64,000 nucleotides of DNA from Sipunculus nudus (taxonomy: Eukaryota; Annelida; Sipuncula; Golfingiida; Sipunculidae). Shown here in pieces: positions 34,291-46,745 of this stretch. The DNA is taken from positions 27,521,956 through 27,585,955 of the forward strand of contig CM049312.1 of assembly GCA_026874595.1 (NCBI GenBank). Direction: 5' to 3'. The position numbers and the translations under genes are program-made. Numbering within the stretch: position 1 is the stretch's first letter; each line of letters begins with the position of its first letter. Below the pieces are notes generated by a model. It saw only the letters and a program-made list of their open reading frames with translations, searched no databases and was not told the origin of the DNA.

Positions 34291-34935
34291 GCACTCGCTT
34301 GTGGTAGGTATATGATGTATAACTCAAGGCATCTCTTCCTGTATTATATAATAATATAGGTCTCTCTTGTGATATCCTATATGATGATTCCTCTGGGTCT
34401 CTCTTGTAATATCCAATATTACTCAAGGTATCTTCTTCTATGATGTATTACTCGGAGTCCCTCCAGTGATATCCTCATAATAAACCTCCCTGAGTCTCTT
34501 TGATTGTATCCTTATAATGTTCTTCTCTGGGTCTCGTTTGCGATATCAAATATGATGTACTTATCTGGGTCTTTCTTCCTATATGATGTGTCACTCCTAG
34601 TTTCTTTTGTAATATCTTGTATGATGTTTTACTTTGGTTGTCTCTTTTGATATTCTGTTTGGTGTATCACTCTTTCATTTGTTATATTGTATAATGTATT
34701 GCTCTTTAGGGGCAGATCCAGGATTCTGGAAAGGGTAGGGTCCAACCCAAGAAGACTAAAAGACAAACTAAAATGATCCTCTGGTCCGGAAAGTGGGGGG
34801 GGGGGGGGTACAGGTAGCTAAAATTTGCTTTGAAACCCTGAAACAGTTTAATTCTGGCTCAAAAGGGTGGGGTCTGGACCCCCCCCCTCCCTTTCCTGGA
34901 GCCGCCACTGCTCTTGGCCTCTCTTGTGATATCCT
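34291..34935. repeat. 38-bp minisatellite, U2 copy, split by a MITE
   Basis: Counterpart of U1 8651-9300 with the MITE at the same place. Confidence 0.75.
34707..34908. mobile_element. hAT-type MITE, U2 copy
   Basis: Ends TAGGGGCAGATCCAG and CTGGAGCCGCCAC. TGCTCTT stands on both sides (34700-34706 and 34909-34915), which reads as a 7-bp (possibly 8-bp) target duplication. Homopolymer G and C runs inside differ from the U1 copy. Confidence 0.7.
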
Positions 34936-36520
34936 GCATGTCTCGACATGTCAAGAAACCTTTTGTGAATAATCTGAATAAAGAATAAAAAATACTTTTA
35001 AAAAGTTAAAAAAAAAACTTCAAAACTTCAGTCTCTGATGTTGCGCAGGTTAATCAGATCCATATTGATGTTCAGCAAATCTTTGTCCTGTCTTAATTTT
35101 TGTGTGATAGCCTATCCTGTGACCCAAACATCAATTATATACATACAATAAATGTGTCTTTCCTTTATTCCTGTAATTCGTTTCTTTCAAGTGTTGCTTG
35201 CATGGTGTGTCAGGAAATTGAACTCAGAACTACTACCTTGAATCAGGCCTCTATGTTAAGTCTCTCCACTGGATACCCGTAGACAAGTCATTATCCATCT
35301 CAGGGAGATTCCACGCACACTAAGAATAAAGGTTACTTTATAGTTGTATAGGAAGTATTTATAGCAAGAAGGGTTCAGGCCCGGCTATCTTGGTACGTGA
35401 ATATCTGGTGAGCAGATTTTTGGGTAGCGGATATCTGGTTAGAGGATTGCCGAGCGAACACCGCGACAAGTATTATGTTCTACGCTGGGTAAGTTGATTT
35501 GTATATTAATACCCATTATGCCTGCAGAGCGCTCACGCGTGGTGGTGGGGGGTGGGGGGTGGGGTGAAGTTGGTCTTACTGAGTCTAAAATCGAATATGG
35601 AAAGTTTGGATAAATAAATTTAACATATTATTTCCATGAAATTTCCTTAATGTATATAAAATACAGTAAAGATGTCTCCTTTTCTGTGTTTATTGGTTTT
35701 TTTCAATAGGCAGATCCCTAATACAATTTAATAGTAATAAAAAAAATTATGAGACGTCTTTATGCAATAAATAATTTTATTTATTTCAATAAATGTCCTT
35801 AGCGGAACGTTCGACAGCGAGTTTACTCACAGCTTTTAGTGAGAGCTACAAGAACAGAAAAAAAGTCTCTTAAAATGTTTATAAGATAGAGATATTATTG
35901 TTCATTTCTATAATTCGCAAATGATGATAAATAATATAATTATGACTTCATGACAGATAAATGGCATTTAGAAATTTATGTGCATTAAATATACAGTCTA
36001 AACTAGGTGCTGATTTCAGCGATAGGCCTTTATCGATCGTTATGCCGGTCGTCCCTGAACACCTGTTGTAACCATTAGACCGTTCTTGCTTAATCTATTA
36101 TTAACTCATTTACTATTGATTCATGCATTTCTCCAGCTCCAAAAGGTATGGCATTACATACAAATATGACATTTACACAGATTATTGAGATATTGAGATA
36201 TTAAGAAATCCAGCTAAAAAAGATTTCCCTTCATCTTTCTGGTTGGATCTAGCCTTGTGACGTTAGCTTTATTAAATGTCATCCAACTCTCTAGGAACAA
36301 TTCAACAGCCCATGCACATTGTAAATAAAGAAAAACTGACAACCATTTAGTTGTTAATACATGGGGAAACTTTATTTCATAGTCTACAGTGGCAACAAAT
36401 GCGTCCACAAAAATGCAACACACTATCAGGGTCAAATGCCCTGAAACCTTTCCAATAAAAATATACGGACCACTGTCATCCCACTAAAACCCCAAAATAC
36501 CCCAACTTAAGAGTTGGGGA
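34936..36520. other. Non-coding spacer, U2 copy
   Basis: Counterpart of U1 9301-11110; no gene seen. A 73-codon minus-strand frame at 36214-36435 is interrupted in U1 and resembles nothing I know, so it is not called. Confidence 0.5.
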
Positions 36521-36532
36521 TAGAGGAACCCA

Positions 36533-37000
36533 TCATATAAACGTAATGTTGATGTGATGAGAGAGGAAAATGAAGGTAAGTGCTGTAGGCATTGCTTTTC
36601 CACCCATGATGCTTATCTGAACAGAGTGTATACAATGGAGTCCCCGGGAGACCCTCCCCCCTCTAAAACTGTGTCCAGAGTAATATGATGTATATAAGCC
36701 TATGAGGTGGGTCAATTTACTGTCAAATTTACTTTGCGTGTAAACTCCATTGGTTGTTTTTTTAATAAAAAATGATAGTAATGAATCAGAAGAAAGCTTT
36801 ATCAAGAAGAAAGCTTTGATTATAGCCCACATAGGGCACAAAAGATGTGCCTTTATGTATGGGAGGGGTAGTTTGAGCTGTCTTTGTCTGAACTGTATTT
36901 TACTCGGTTTAACAAAAATGCCCGCTGATGTAATAAGAAAATAACTAACATGTCCCCTTTTCACAGTAATTCAGAAGAGGACAGTAAACAGGCAGCTTAC
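36533..37000 (-). pseudogene. Tyrosine recombinase relic, U2 copy
   Basis: Most of the relic is open in one 143-codon frame here: RQRQLKLPLPYIKAH, LCPMWAIIKAF, LTHLIGLYTSYYSGHSFRGG. The GDWKS block has lost four bases and reads IMGG...KAMPT out of phase, so the tyrosine region is shifted. The TGA at the arginine I position (CTG-TGA-AAA, near 36962) is shared with U1 and so predates the duplication. Family as for the U1 copy; not functional. Confidence 0.72.
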
Positions 37001-37614
37001 CGGTAATATATTTCACGCAATAACCCACTAATACTGTCATCTTTGTTAAATATATCTCACCTATTGAAGATATTGTATTGGTGAGCGATGAAGACAGATA
37101 CATAATAAACATCAAAGGACTTCAGTTATGGTATTTCAAAGACACGGACGATTTTTAATTAGCAAACTTTGAAGGTCAGCCTAGTTACGTGCACAATTTC
37201 CATCTTGATGGAATGGTGCATTTGAACCAGCAAACTTTTATGCATACATATAATTTGAATTATAAACACATTAGACATTTAAAAGCTGCATAAATTATCA
37301 CTAGGTGCTCATTAATTCACTAATTTTATTCCATGCACGAAAAGTACCGACCAAGTGGAATATATTCAGTACAAGTCTCTCTAATTCGGATATAGGCTGC
37401 GATAATTATAATTATATAAATAGAGGCTCCAACAGTCGAGGATGCAAAATAAAATCGTACTTGTTTGTACCTGCAGGTACATGTTATACAAAACGGCATA
37501 TGTCAATTTGAATGCGATCAAAATAATCAAGACATTAGGATTAAATTTAAAATGTAGGCTCGAGCATTGTGCAGCGACAACAAAGCCTAATTTTACACTA
37601 TTGATGAGTACCAA

Positions 37615-38318
37615 CGAATACGCTCTTTAAACAGTGCTTTAACTATAGGCCTACTGCCTATATGGTAAGCGCTGTTTGTTATGACCTCGTATCCTGAATT
37701 GCTACACCAGAGGGGAGCACTGAATTTTTGTCCAATCAGATGAGCCCTTGTGCTGGAAGACACGGCCAAGCGAAAAATACACGGAGCCAATCATGTTCAT
37801 TTCGTTTTCAGTGACAGCTCATCGTCCCGGTAACCGTCTGAACAGGCCACAGGCTCGGAGAGGTATTGCCGCAGACGTGGTTGGCTTAGGGCCTTGGGCA
37901 CATAGGATGCCCGGCCGATGAGCTGTTATTCAAACGAAACGTAACAAGAAAGGCTGCGTGCACACCTCGCTGGCTGGTTTAAGTTCCGCAGACAGCAGAT
38001 ACATGCCTACGCTAACACAGTCATACTGTCAGAATCGACTCGGTCTATGATGCGAGAATGCAGAGGGAGCAATTAAAATTCCACTGTTAACTGTCTTCAT
38101 ACGGCGCTTGAAGAGCAGCTTTGGGCGGAGCCAGGATGCCTGTCGAGTGTTTGTTTATTGGCATCTTGTTGGCTGCTTGTCACATCATACGCACGTGTTT
38201 TTCAGCGGACAACGAACCGCCATCTGGTGTCTAAATATACCATAAGTGGTCAAAGCTGACAGCGTGAAAATCAGTTGCTTCTTTAGAAGCGTAAGATTTC
38301 CGCTGCCTCGGGAGCGTA
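37615..38318. mobile_element. 704-bp insertion specific to U2
   Basis: U1 has an uninterrupted GAGTACCAAAGAAC here. In U2 ACCAA is found on both sides of the insert (37610-37614 and 38319-38323), as expected of a target duplication. TACGCTC near the left end and GAGCGTA at the right end form a short inverted repeat. A strong hairpin with a 19-bp imperfect stem lies at 37632-37674. Two CCAATCA motifs (near 37732 and 37784) and a GGGCGGAGCC motif (38125) make it look promoter-like. No ORF of note. G+C content is higher than the flanks. Confidence 0.6.
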
Positions 38319-38424
38319 ACCAAAGAACAGTGCAAATATATATGAAAAATAAAAGACAAAAATACATAAAAATCAAAAGATTTTAAAAAAATGAGCGTTT
38401 TTGGTGTAAATTTGAAAGAAAAAA

Positions 38425-39905
38425 TGGCAGAACATCGGAATGAGGTCGTGTATCTGAATGCATGGGATTGAGAGCGTGTTCCTTGAGCATGGGAATGAGG
38501 GCGTGTATCTTTGACAAATGTAGTGAAGGCGTGTATCAATGAGCCTGGGAATTAGGGCGTGTATATATGAGCATGTTAAATGGGTTTGTATCGAACACTG
38601 AACGCGGGAATTAGGGTTTGTATCTGCGAGAAAAGGAATGAGGGCCTGTAACTATGAGCTTGAGAATGAGGGCGTGTACCCATGAACATGGGATGAGGGC
38701 GTGTATCGACCCCAAAGCATAGCAATGAGGGCGTGTAAAGATTACTGAGCACGATAATAAGGCATGTATTAATCACATGGAAAGAGGGCGTGTATCTATA
38801 TGAATGGGTATGAGGACGTGTATCTTTGAGCATGGGAATGAGGCCGTGTGCATGTAAGCTTAGGAATTAAGGTGTATACTATGAGCATGAGAATAAAGGC
38901 GTGTATCTATAAACATGGTAACAAGGGCGTGTTTCTATCACCATGGAAATGAGGGCGTTTATCTATGAGATGGGAATGAGGGCGTGTAACTATAATGATA
39001 ATAATGAGCGCGTGTACCTATTAGCATGGTAATGAGAGCGTTTGACTTTGACGGAGCATGTAAAGGAGAGCGCCTATCTATGAGTATGGGATCAGGGCGT
39101 GTATCGGTGAGCATGAAATCAGGGCGTGTATCTATGAGCATGGAATTAAAGCATGTATCTATTAGCATGGTAATGATTACGTGATCTTTGACGGAGTATG
39201 GGAATAAGAACGTATATCTGTGACAGAGATTTGAACGACAAGTTGTATCTATGAGTATAAAAGTGAGGGCGTGTATCTATGAGCATGAGATGAGGGCGTG
39301 AATTGATCAATGTGCATGGAAAGGAGAGCGTGTTTCTATCACCATGGAAATGAGAGCGTTTATCTAGTAGATGGGAATGAGGACGTATCTAATAGCATGG
39401 TAATGGGGGCATGTATGTTTGACGGAGCATGTAAAGCATAACATGTATCTATGAGCATGGGATGAGGGCGCTTATAGATGACTGCGCATGGGAATGAGGG
39501 AGAGTATCTATGAACATAAGATGAGGGCGTGTAACTATGAGCATGGTAATAAGGGCATGCATTTATTACTATTGACACGAATATGTGTACCTTATAGCTT
39601 GGGATGAGGATATATATCGGTGACCGAGAAGGGAACGTGTGTCTATCAGAATGAAAATATAAGGATGAATATATATATAAGAGCATTGAAATGAGGGCGT
39701 GTATCTATGAGCATTAAATGAGGGTAAGTATCGATGTCTGAGCATTGGAATGATGGCTTGTATACATAAGGATCGAAATGAGGTTGTGTATCTATGAGCA
39801 TGGGTTGAGGACGTATAACTATGAGCATGTGATGAGGGAATATCTATGAGCATGAAATAAGTACGTGTGTCTTTCAGCATGGAAATGAGGGTGTTTATTT
39901 TACGG
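38425..39905. repeat. 28-bp minisatellite type 2, U2 copy
   Basis: Same unit as in U1 but about 1.5 kb instead of 4.1 kb, and without the miniature LTR element. Confidence 0.92.
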
Positions 39906-41645
39906 AGCATAATGATAATGGAATAAATGGAATGATTAATTAAAATTGTTTTCGAAATCCGAAAGTTTATTTGACATTTCCTGATTATCAGAAACTAACG
40001 GTATTTTTTCTCATAGAATATCTGTAAATTTTCAAATTAGTTAACCTAGTTTTGGTTACTTATAATCAGTGATTTAGTTATTCCACTCTGTCCGAGTGCG
40101 AGTGACGTCCGAGTCCAAGTACTTTAGGTACGAGTTCAATTCCACCTCCTTCGAATCCGAATCCAATACAAATATCATTAAAATGGGAATTTCGGAGTAT
40201 CATGTACCTTTTAAAGTTAGCTCACACAAGCTTTTATTTAAAAGTTAATTTCATTTAAAACTCTCGATGCTGAGCAGAGCTTGGTATATTTGGTGTTGTT
40301 ATACTGTAATGTTCTGTTGTTTGTTCGGACAGGTACATTAGTCTAATGTGATAGAGTACAAAAATATTGAATCCGACAATAGCTCAGTTTTAAGTTAAAG
40401 TACTATTAACCGAGGCTATTTACTCCATTATTTCACACACTGTTTTTAGTTACTGTATGGAAATTCTTTCATTAAAAATGCTCATTTGAAGTAAATTTTG
40501 GAAATATAATCCCCATACATTTGGATCGGCAAATGATCGGGTAAGGTGGGTCCTGAACCAATAACCGACATCGCTTAAATTGCGTATGACTTATCTCGCC
40601 ATTTCGAAGTCTGAATCCGAGATATTTTGGATTGATAAATGTGTCTGACCCATCATAAGAAATAATTCCTTACACAGTGCAATTACTTTCAAATAATTGT
40701 GTGTTAAAAACACTAGACAGTGAATTCACGTGTCATTTTTTTTGGCAAAACTTTCATTTATGCCAAAGGTCATGTGACTGTTTAAGACATTAATAGAATG
40801 AGAACAACTTTCGGATTTTATTAACGTTAAAATTTCAGTAGAGTTCAGTGTCAGTATGCACAGATTACGAGAAGATCAATTCATAGCTATTCTCTTTGGA
40901 GCACCTGTATCTTGTTTAATATATCAAAAACAAGGTAGGTTTTAGTACACAGGATTTTTTTTCAAATGTGTAAAAATATTGTAGAAGCGCTATCATAATG
41001 GGTGTCGAAAGTATATGCTATCATTATCTAAAAGATACACAGCTCAGGTATAACTTTAGTATAACTTTATAGCAGTAGTTAACATCCTACTTAAAATACG
41101 AACTGTATAATTTAAATAACTATTTGTGACTATTTGTGTTATTTGCGTTATTTTATTGTTCGTATTGATTGTGGTTGTACTCTTCGTTACACGGAGGAAA
41201 TAAAGAAAATCAATCAATCATTGGTTGTTATACATGGCAACACGCGCCTACATTAGACCAGGCCCCTTTTTCTTGAAACGTCTTTGGCTGTTCGCTTCAT
41301 CTCATGTTCTGCGGCCACTTACGATGTGCTGCTGCTGGAGCAAGTTATGCTGCATCTTCTTCTCGTCGACCACGCCCTTAAGTTGACTCCTTCACTCACG
41401 TCGTGGATTCTTGAAGCTTAGCAAGGTGTTTCTTTTGTTCTCTGGTAAGTATTCTCTTCATGTTTTCATCAGATTATCTCTATTTCTTTATATTTCAACC
41501 TTCACTATTCGTCATTGTATTTTACTATTTTACTTTTTTTATGACTCTTTTCTGTAAATATTTTTTTTCCATACAATTTTCTAACTCCGGGTGTCGTGGA
41601 CTATTTCATTTGAATTAAAAACGGTTACCTTTTCCCCATAAACAA
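39906..41645. other. Conserved non-coding block, U2 copy
   Basis: Counterpart of U1 16426-17760. Keeps the ~190 bp around 40840-41020 that U1 lost, and a donor-like CTG|GTAAGT at 41440-41445. Confidence 0.5.
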
Positions 41646-43535
41646 AAGTGCGTGAATACCTATCTTATTTTGTCATAGTGGAAATGAAATAATTATGTGT
41701 AATTTGTTCAATGTAAAATTTTGAACAAATATTCCATCATTACCTCAGGATATTAAACCAATTAATGATCTTGATAATTAACCTTTAGTATGTTTGATAA
41801 TGCAGCTTTAAACACTTTGCATCAAACATAGAAGTCAACTTGTCACTTGCCTGTGTATAAGATGATTCACTCTGTGAGCTCCTGTCAGATAAACTTTCCA
41901 TTTATTTGCTAGTTTTAGCTTTCTGTGAGTATTTCTCCAAGCTCGTTTTGACACGTCTAGGAGTATCGGTTTTGCTCGTTGATCTAGTTTTTAAACGTGT
42001 GGCCTCTCATCCATACTTTGAAGGATGTTCACCATTTTATTTGTGCGAGCTCACCTATGTGCAAGGCATTTGTCAGCCATGCTCAACCGGAAGTCAACGT
42101 CTTTCAATTTTGTAAATATAAATTTGTTCAAATTTGAATTGGAATTGTTTATTTAAATAATTATTAACATGCACATTATATACTCTGTCTGATGACATGC
42201 GACCGGTGTTTGCCTGAACAACCACTATTTCAAAAGCGTCTATCCATACATTTATGGTAAGTCTAAATAATATTAAATGCAAAACCTATTTTTGTGTTTT
42301 CCATGTATGAATTGTATATGTGGTAAAATATGAAATATTATTGCGCTTAATTTATCATGTAAAGAACTCAGCGTTTATATTTAAATTTTAGCATGAAATG
42401 ATATTGTTTTAACAGTAAATGAGTCCAGGGTTCAGAGGGGCCCTTTAACCTTTCATTAATGGGACCCCGATGTGAAAGTGAAATGTTTCCTTTGATGTTA
42501 ATCAATTAAATGCTGAATTCTCTGATTGTCTACAAACTTTAATTGCTTCAAGTTATTAAACTTTTTCATACTTAATAAGGATTGAAGGGATAAGTTATTA
42601 TGGTATAATACAATTTGGTTTACATTACTTTTACCGAAAAATCTGCACATAGCAATCATTTAATATTTTCTTTGTTTGGTAAATGAACCAGAAAAACCCC
42701 CATTATTTCAAAATAGAGACGAAAATAATGTATAATTTAAAACATAATATGGTAATTATAAATTAGGTTTAGCTTTTCAGAAAACATTTAAAAAAAGTGA
42801 AGAAAATACGTGTATTTCTACGTCTTTCTGAAGGATGCGTACAGTCGGTGGTGTATATCATACGATGGTGTCTGTCTTATCAGCGTTCATTTTATTTGCA
42901 TGATATACACACGAATAGAAAATATAATATAAAACGTCGCATGGTTATTGATAACTGTTTTATTAAGTTGGGTCTCAATTAAAGGAAACATTATACACAC
43001 GTAAACAAAATATAAAATAATACATAATATGGCTATATGACCTGTAATTAGGCATCTTAATGAAGGATGCTTGGGCCCGCCAGGCATACGATGGCATATA
43101 TGATACGATAGCGTGTGAAATACGATGTATTACCAGCGTCAAAATGAACAATGTCCAGTTGATAAAATGGTGTCTATCTGAACAGCGTACATCCAACCTA
43201 TTGGAGGATGAGACCCAATAATTACTGACATCTGATATTGGGTCGTCGTTCCTAAATAGGTCAGATCCAATTACCGATCTTAAAGTAGGCCAGACCAATT
43301 TACCAGTTCCAATGTCAGGAATTTAGTTTACGAAATACATGTTTCGATACGGATAAGACCCAAAAACAAATATCGGCTTTCGTCTCAGACCATCACGATC
43401 CGTCAGGCCTATTTACCAATCCACAATGAATGGGACTTTTTTACTTTGTTAATGCCCATCTGCCCTGTCCATATACTATAGTCTAGGAGCCCAGTGAGGA
43501 AAAGTGGCTTATTTAAGGTTTTTGATCATCCCATC
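41646..43535. other. Unique non-coding stretch, U2 only
   Basis: No counterpart in U1 or U3. A 69-codon frame at 41906-42115 is the only mild ORF signal and resembles nothing I know. Two related A+T-rich segments near 42905 and 42990 contain ATACACACG followed by AAAATATAA-type sequence. Confidence 0.4.
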
Positions 43536-44160
43536 CCATATTATTTCCAATGAAACAATACTTCTTTCCAATTTCCTTGAGCAAAACATATCCAAGCTAT
43601 TCATGTAAGATTATTTACTCTATTACTTCATCATTAATGCAAATTTTGATCCTCTGTTCATTTTAAGAGTTAATTTGAAAGCAATCAGGTGGTTAAATAT
43701 ATTAAAGATACCGGTTTTAGATCTTCCTTAGATTCACCTTAGAATCAGAAATACTTTGTGAATAATCTGAATAAACAGAAAAATACTTTTTAAAAAACAT
43801 TTATGACCAAAAAAAATCTTTAAACTTCAGCCTCTGATGTTGCGCAGGTTAATCAGATCCATATTGATGTTCAGTAAATCTTTGTCCGGTCTTAATTAGT
43901 ATGTGACAGCCTACCTTGTAACAATAACATCAATTATATACATATAATAAATATGTCTATCCTTTATTTCTGTAATCCGTTTCCTTCAAGTGTTACTTGC
44001 TTAGTGAGCCAGGTAATTAAGCTAAGTACGATTTCCTTTGATTAGCCATCTATGTTTGGTTTCTCTTTCTTTCCTTTAGCTAGATACTGGGTTTCATATT
44101 GCCACCCGGAGACAACTCATTATCCATTTCTAAAATGAAAGGTTATTTCTTATTTGTACA

Positions 44161-44162
<2 letters not shown>

Positions 44163-44209
<47 letters not shown>
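44163..44209. repeat. (AT)n microsatellite
   Basis: Pure tract at the U3 point where U1 9700-9845-like sequence is missing. Confidence 0.9.
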
Positions 44210-44210
<1 letters not shown>

Positions 44211-44284
44211 CGACAGGTATTATGTTTAACGCTTGGTTAATTTAGTTGTCTTAGGTTTTCCGCTTGCGATCTCTTTTTCCCTTT

Positions 44285-44589
44285 AGCTAGATACTTGTAT
44301 CTATGAGCATGGGAATTAGTGAGTGTATCGATGACCATGTGATGAGAGCGTGAGTCTATGAGCATCGTGTGAGGGCGTGTATCGATGTCCGAGTAGGGAA
44401 CGTGTGCGTGTGTCTATCAGAATGGTAATAAGGATGTATAGCAATGAGCATTGGAATGAGAGCGTGTATCTATTAGCATCGAAATGAGGGCTTGCATCTA
44501 TCAGCACGCCATAAGGACGTGTAACTATGAGCAGGGAAAGGAGGGCGTATATCTATTAGTATAGTATGGTAATAAGGCATGGTAATAAG

Positions 44590-44653
<64 letters not shown>

Positions 44654-45000
44654 TATATATGAGCATTGGAATAAGGGTGTGTATCGATATCTGAGCGTCG
44701 GACTGAGGGCGTGTATACATGAGGATTGAAATGAGGGTGTGTATCTATGAGCATGGGTTGCGTTAGGTGTATCAATGAGCATAGGTCGAGGGTGTGAATC
44801 TATGAGCACGGGAAGAGGAACTGTATTTATAAGCATGGTAATGAGGGCGTGTATCAATGAGCTAGGGTGAAGGGCGTGTATCTATGAGCATGGGAAGAGG
44901 GCGTGTATCTATGAGCCTGGGAATGAGGGCGTGTATCTATGAGTATTGGAATGAGGGCGTTTATATATGAGTATTCTTATGAGGGCGGTTATTTTACGGA
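44285..45000. repeat. 28-bp minisatellite type 2, U3 copy
   Basis: About 0.7 kb of the same GAGGGCGTGTATCTATGAGC unit, interrupted by a second (AT)n tract at 44596-44661. Confidence 0.9.
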
Positions 45001-46745
45001 GAATGAGAATAAATAATTGAAATTTTATCCAATATCCGAAAATGTATTTGACATCTCCTGATTTACAGAAACAAACAGTAATTTTCTCATAGAATATATG
45101 CAAATGTTACAATTACTGAACCTAGCTTTGGTTATTTATAACCAGTGATTTATTTAATCGACTCTGTCCGAGACCGAATGACGTCCGAGTCTGAACACGG
45201 AGGTGCGACTTCAAGTCTACCTCCCCCAAATCCGAGTCCAATATAAATGCCTTATGAAGTAATTTAAAATGGGAATTTCGGATTATTATGTCCCTTTTAA
45301 AGTTAGTTCACACAAGATTTTACTTTAAAAGTTAAATTCATTTTTAACTCTTGATACTGAGGAAAGCTTTGTATATATGGTGTTATAATGCTGTAATGTT
45401 CTGTTGTTAGTTTGGACAGGTACATAAGTCTTATGTGAAAGAGTACAAAATTCTTCAATCCGGCAATAGCTCAGTTTTAAGTCAAAGTACTATATCCCCA
45501 AGCTATTTTATCCATAAATGCAAAATGTTTTAGTTACTATAAGGAAAATCCTTAATTGAAGTATTTTTTTTTTTTGGAAATATAATCCAAAAACATTTGG
45601 ATCGGCAAATGATCGGGTAAGATAGGTCCAGAACCAATAACCGACATCGCTTAAATTGCCTATGACCTCTTAGTATTTCGTAGCCAGAATCCCATACATT
45701 TTGAATTGATAAATGTGTCTGACCCATCTTTAGAAGAAATGTCTGATACAGTTCAATTACTTACAAATTATGGGGTGTTAGAAACAATTAACAGTGAGTT
45801 CATGTGTCATTTTTGAGGCGAAATATTCACTAATGCTATACGTCATTTGACTGTTTCGTGTGATAAGACATAAATAAAACGATAACAACTTTGGGATTTC
45901 ATTAACGGTCGATTTTCAGCAGAGTTCAGTGTCAGTATGCACAGATTACAAGAAGATCAATTCATAGCAATTCTCTTCGGAGTCCTTATATCTTGTTTAA
46001 CATATCGTGAACAAGCTACGTTTTAGTACTGATCAGGTTTTTTTTCTTTACCTACCTACCTACCTACCTATCCTCTTCATGTCCATGCTGGCATATGAGG
46101 CCACATTTTCTTTTAAATGTGTAAAAAATATAATAGAAGCGCTATCATGAGGCCGTCGAAGGTATATGCTAACATTATATAAAAGATACAGAAATCATGT
46201 ATAACTCTGAAGCAGTAGTCAACATCCTACTTAAAATGTGAACTATTTAATTCAAATTACTATTTGTGACTATTTGTGACTATTTGTATTACTTTATAGT
46301 GTTATTGTTATAGTGTTCATATTGATTGTGATTGTACTCTTCGTTAGACGGAGGAAATAAGGAAAATCAAGCAATCATTCGTTGTTATACATAGCCACGC
46401 GCGCCTACGTAAGACCGGGCTCCTTTTTCTGGAAACGTCTTTGGCTGTTAGCTTCATCTCCTGTCCTGCGACCACTTGCGATGTACTGCTACTGCTAGGT
46501 CTGCTGCATCTTCTTCTCTGTGACCACGCCCTTAATTTGACTCCGTTACTCACGTCGTGGGTTCTTGAAGCTGAGCAAGGTATGTCTATTGTTCTCTGCT
46601 AAGTATTCTCTTTATGTGTTCATTAGATTGTCACTATTTCTTTATATTTCAACCTTCTATTCGTCATTGTATTTTACCGTTTACTTTTTTATGACTCTTT
46701 TCTGTAAATATTTTTTTTCCATTCCATTTTCTCACTTTGGTAAAG
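45001..46745. other. Conserved non-coding block, U3 copy
   Basis: Third copy of the block at 16426 and 39906, more diverged. Includes a TACC tetranucleotide run at 46049-46071 followed by CCTCTTCATGTCCATGCTGG, probably a short repeat insertion because it is absent from U1 and U2. Confidence 0.5.

Larger units (their letters stand above)
21983..43720. repeat. Tandem unit U2 (equivalent to U1 1-18036)
   Basis: U2 follows U1 in order and orientation with few substitutions. The main differences are about 3.9 kb present here but absent from U1 (30101-34031), a 704-bp insertion at 37615-38318, a much shorter second 28-bp minisatellite, and about 1.9 kb (41645-43535) not found in U1. Homology ends near 43720, where the sequence stops following U1 ~18036 and switches to material like U1 ~9320, which begins U3. 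The closeness of U1 and U2 implies a recent duplication. Confidence 0.9.

Noticed and set aside
36214-36435. 73-codon hydrophobic minus-strand ORF
   Set aside because: The U1 counterpart has substitutions that break the frame, there is no family resemblance, and it includes an AATAAA-type stretch; not enough to call a gene.
41906-42115. 69-codon ORF with several Cys
   Set aside because: Single-copy, short, no motif recognised, no splice context; chance ORF cannot be excluded.
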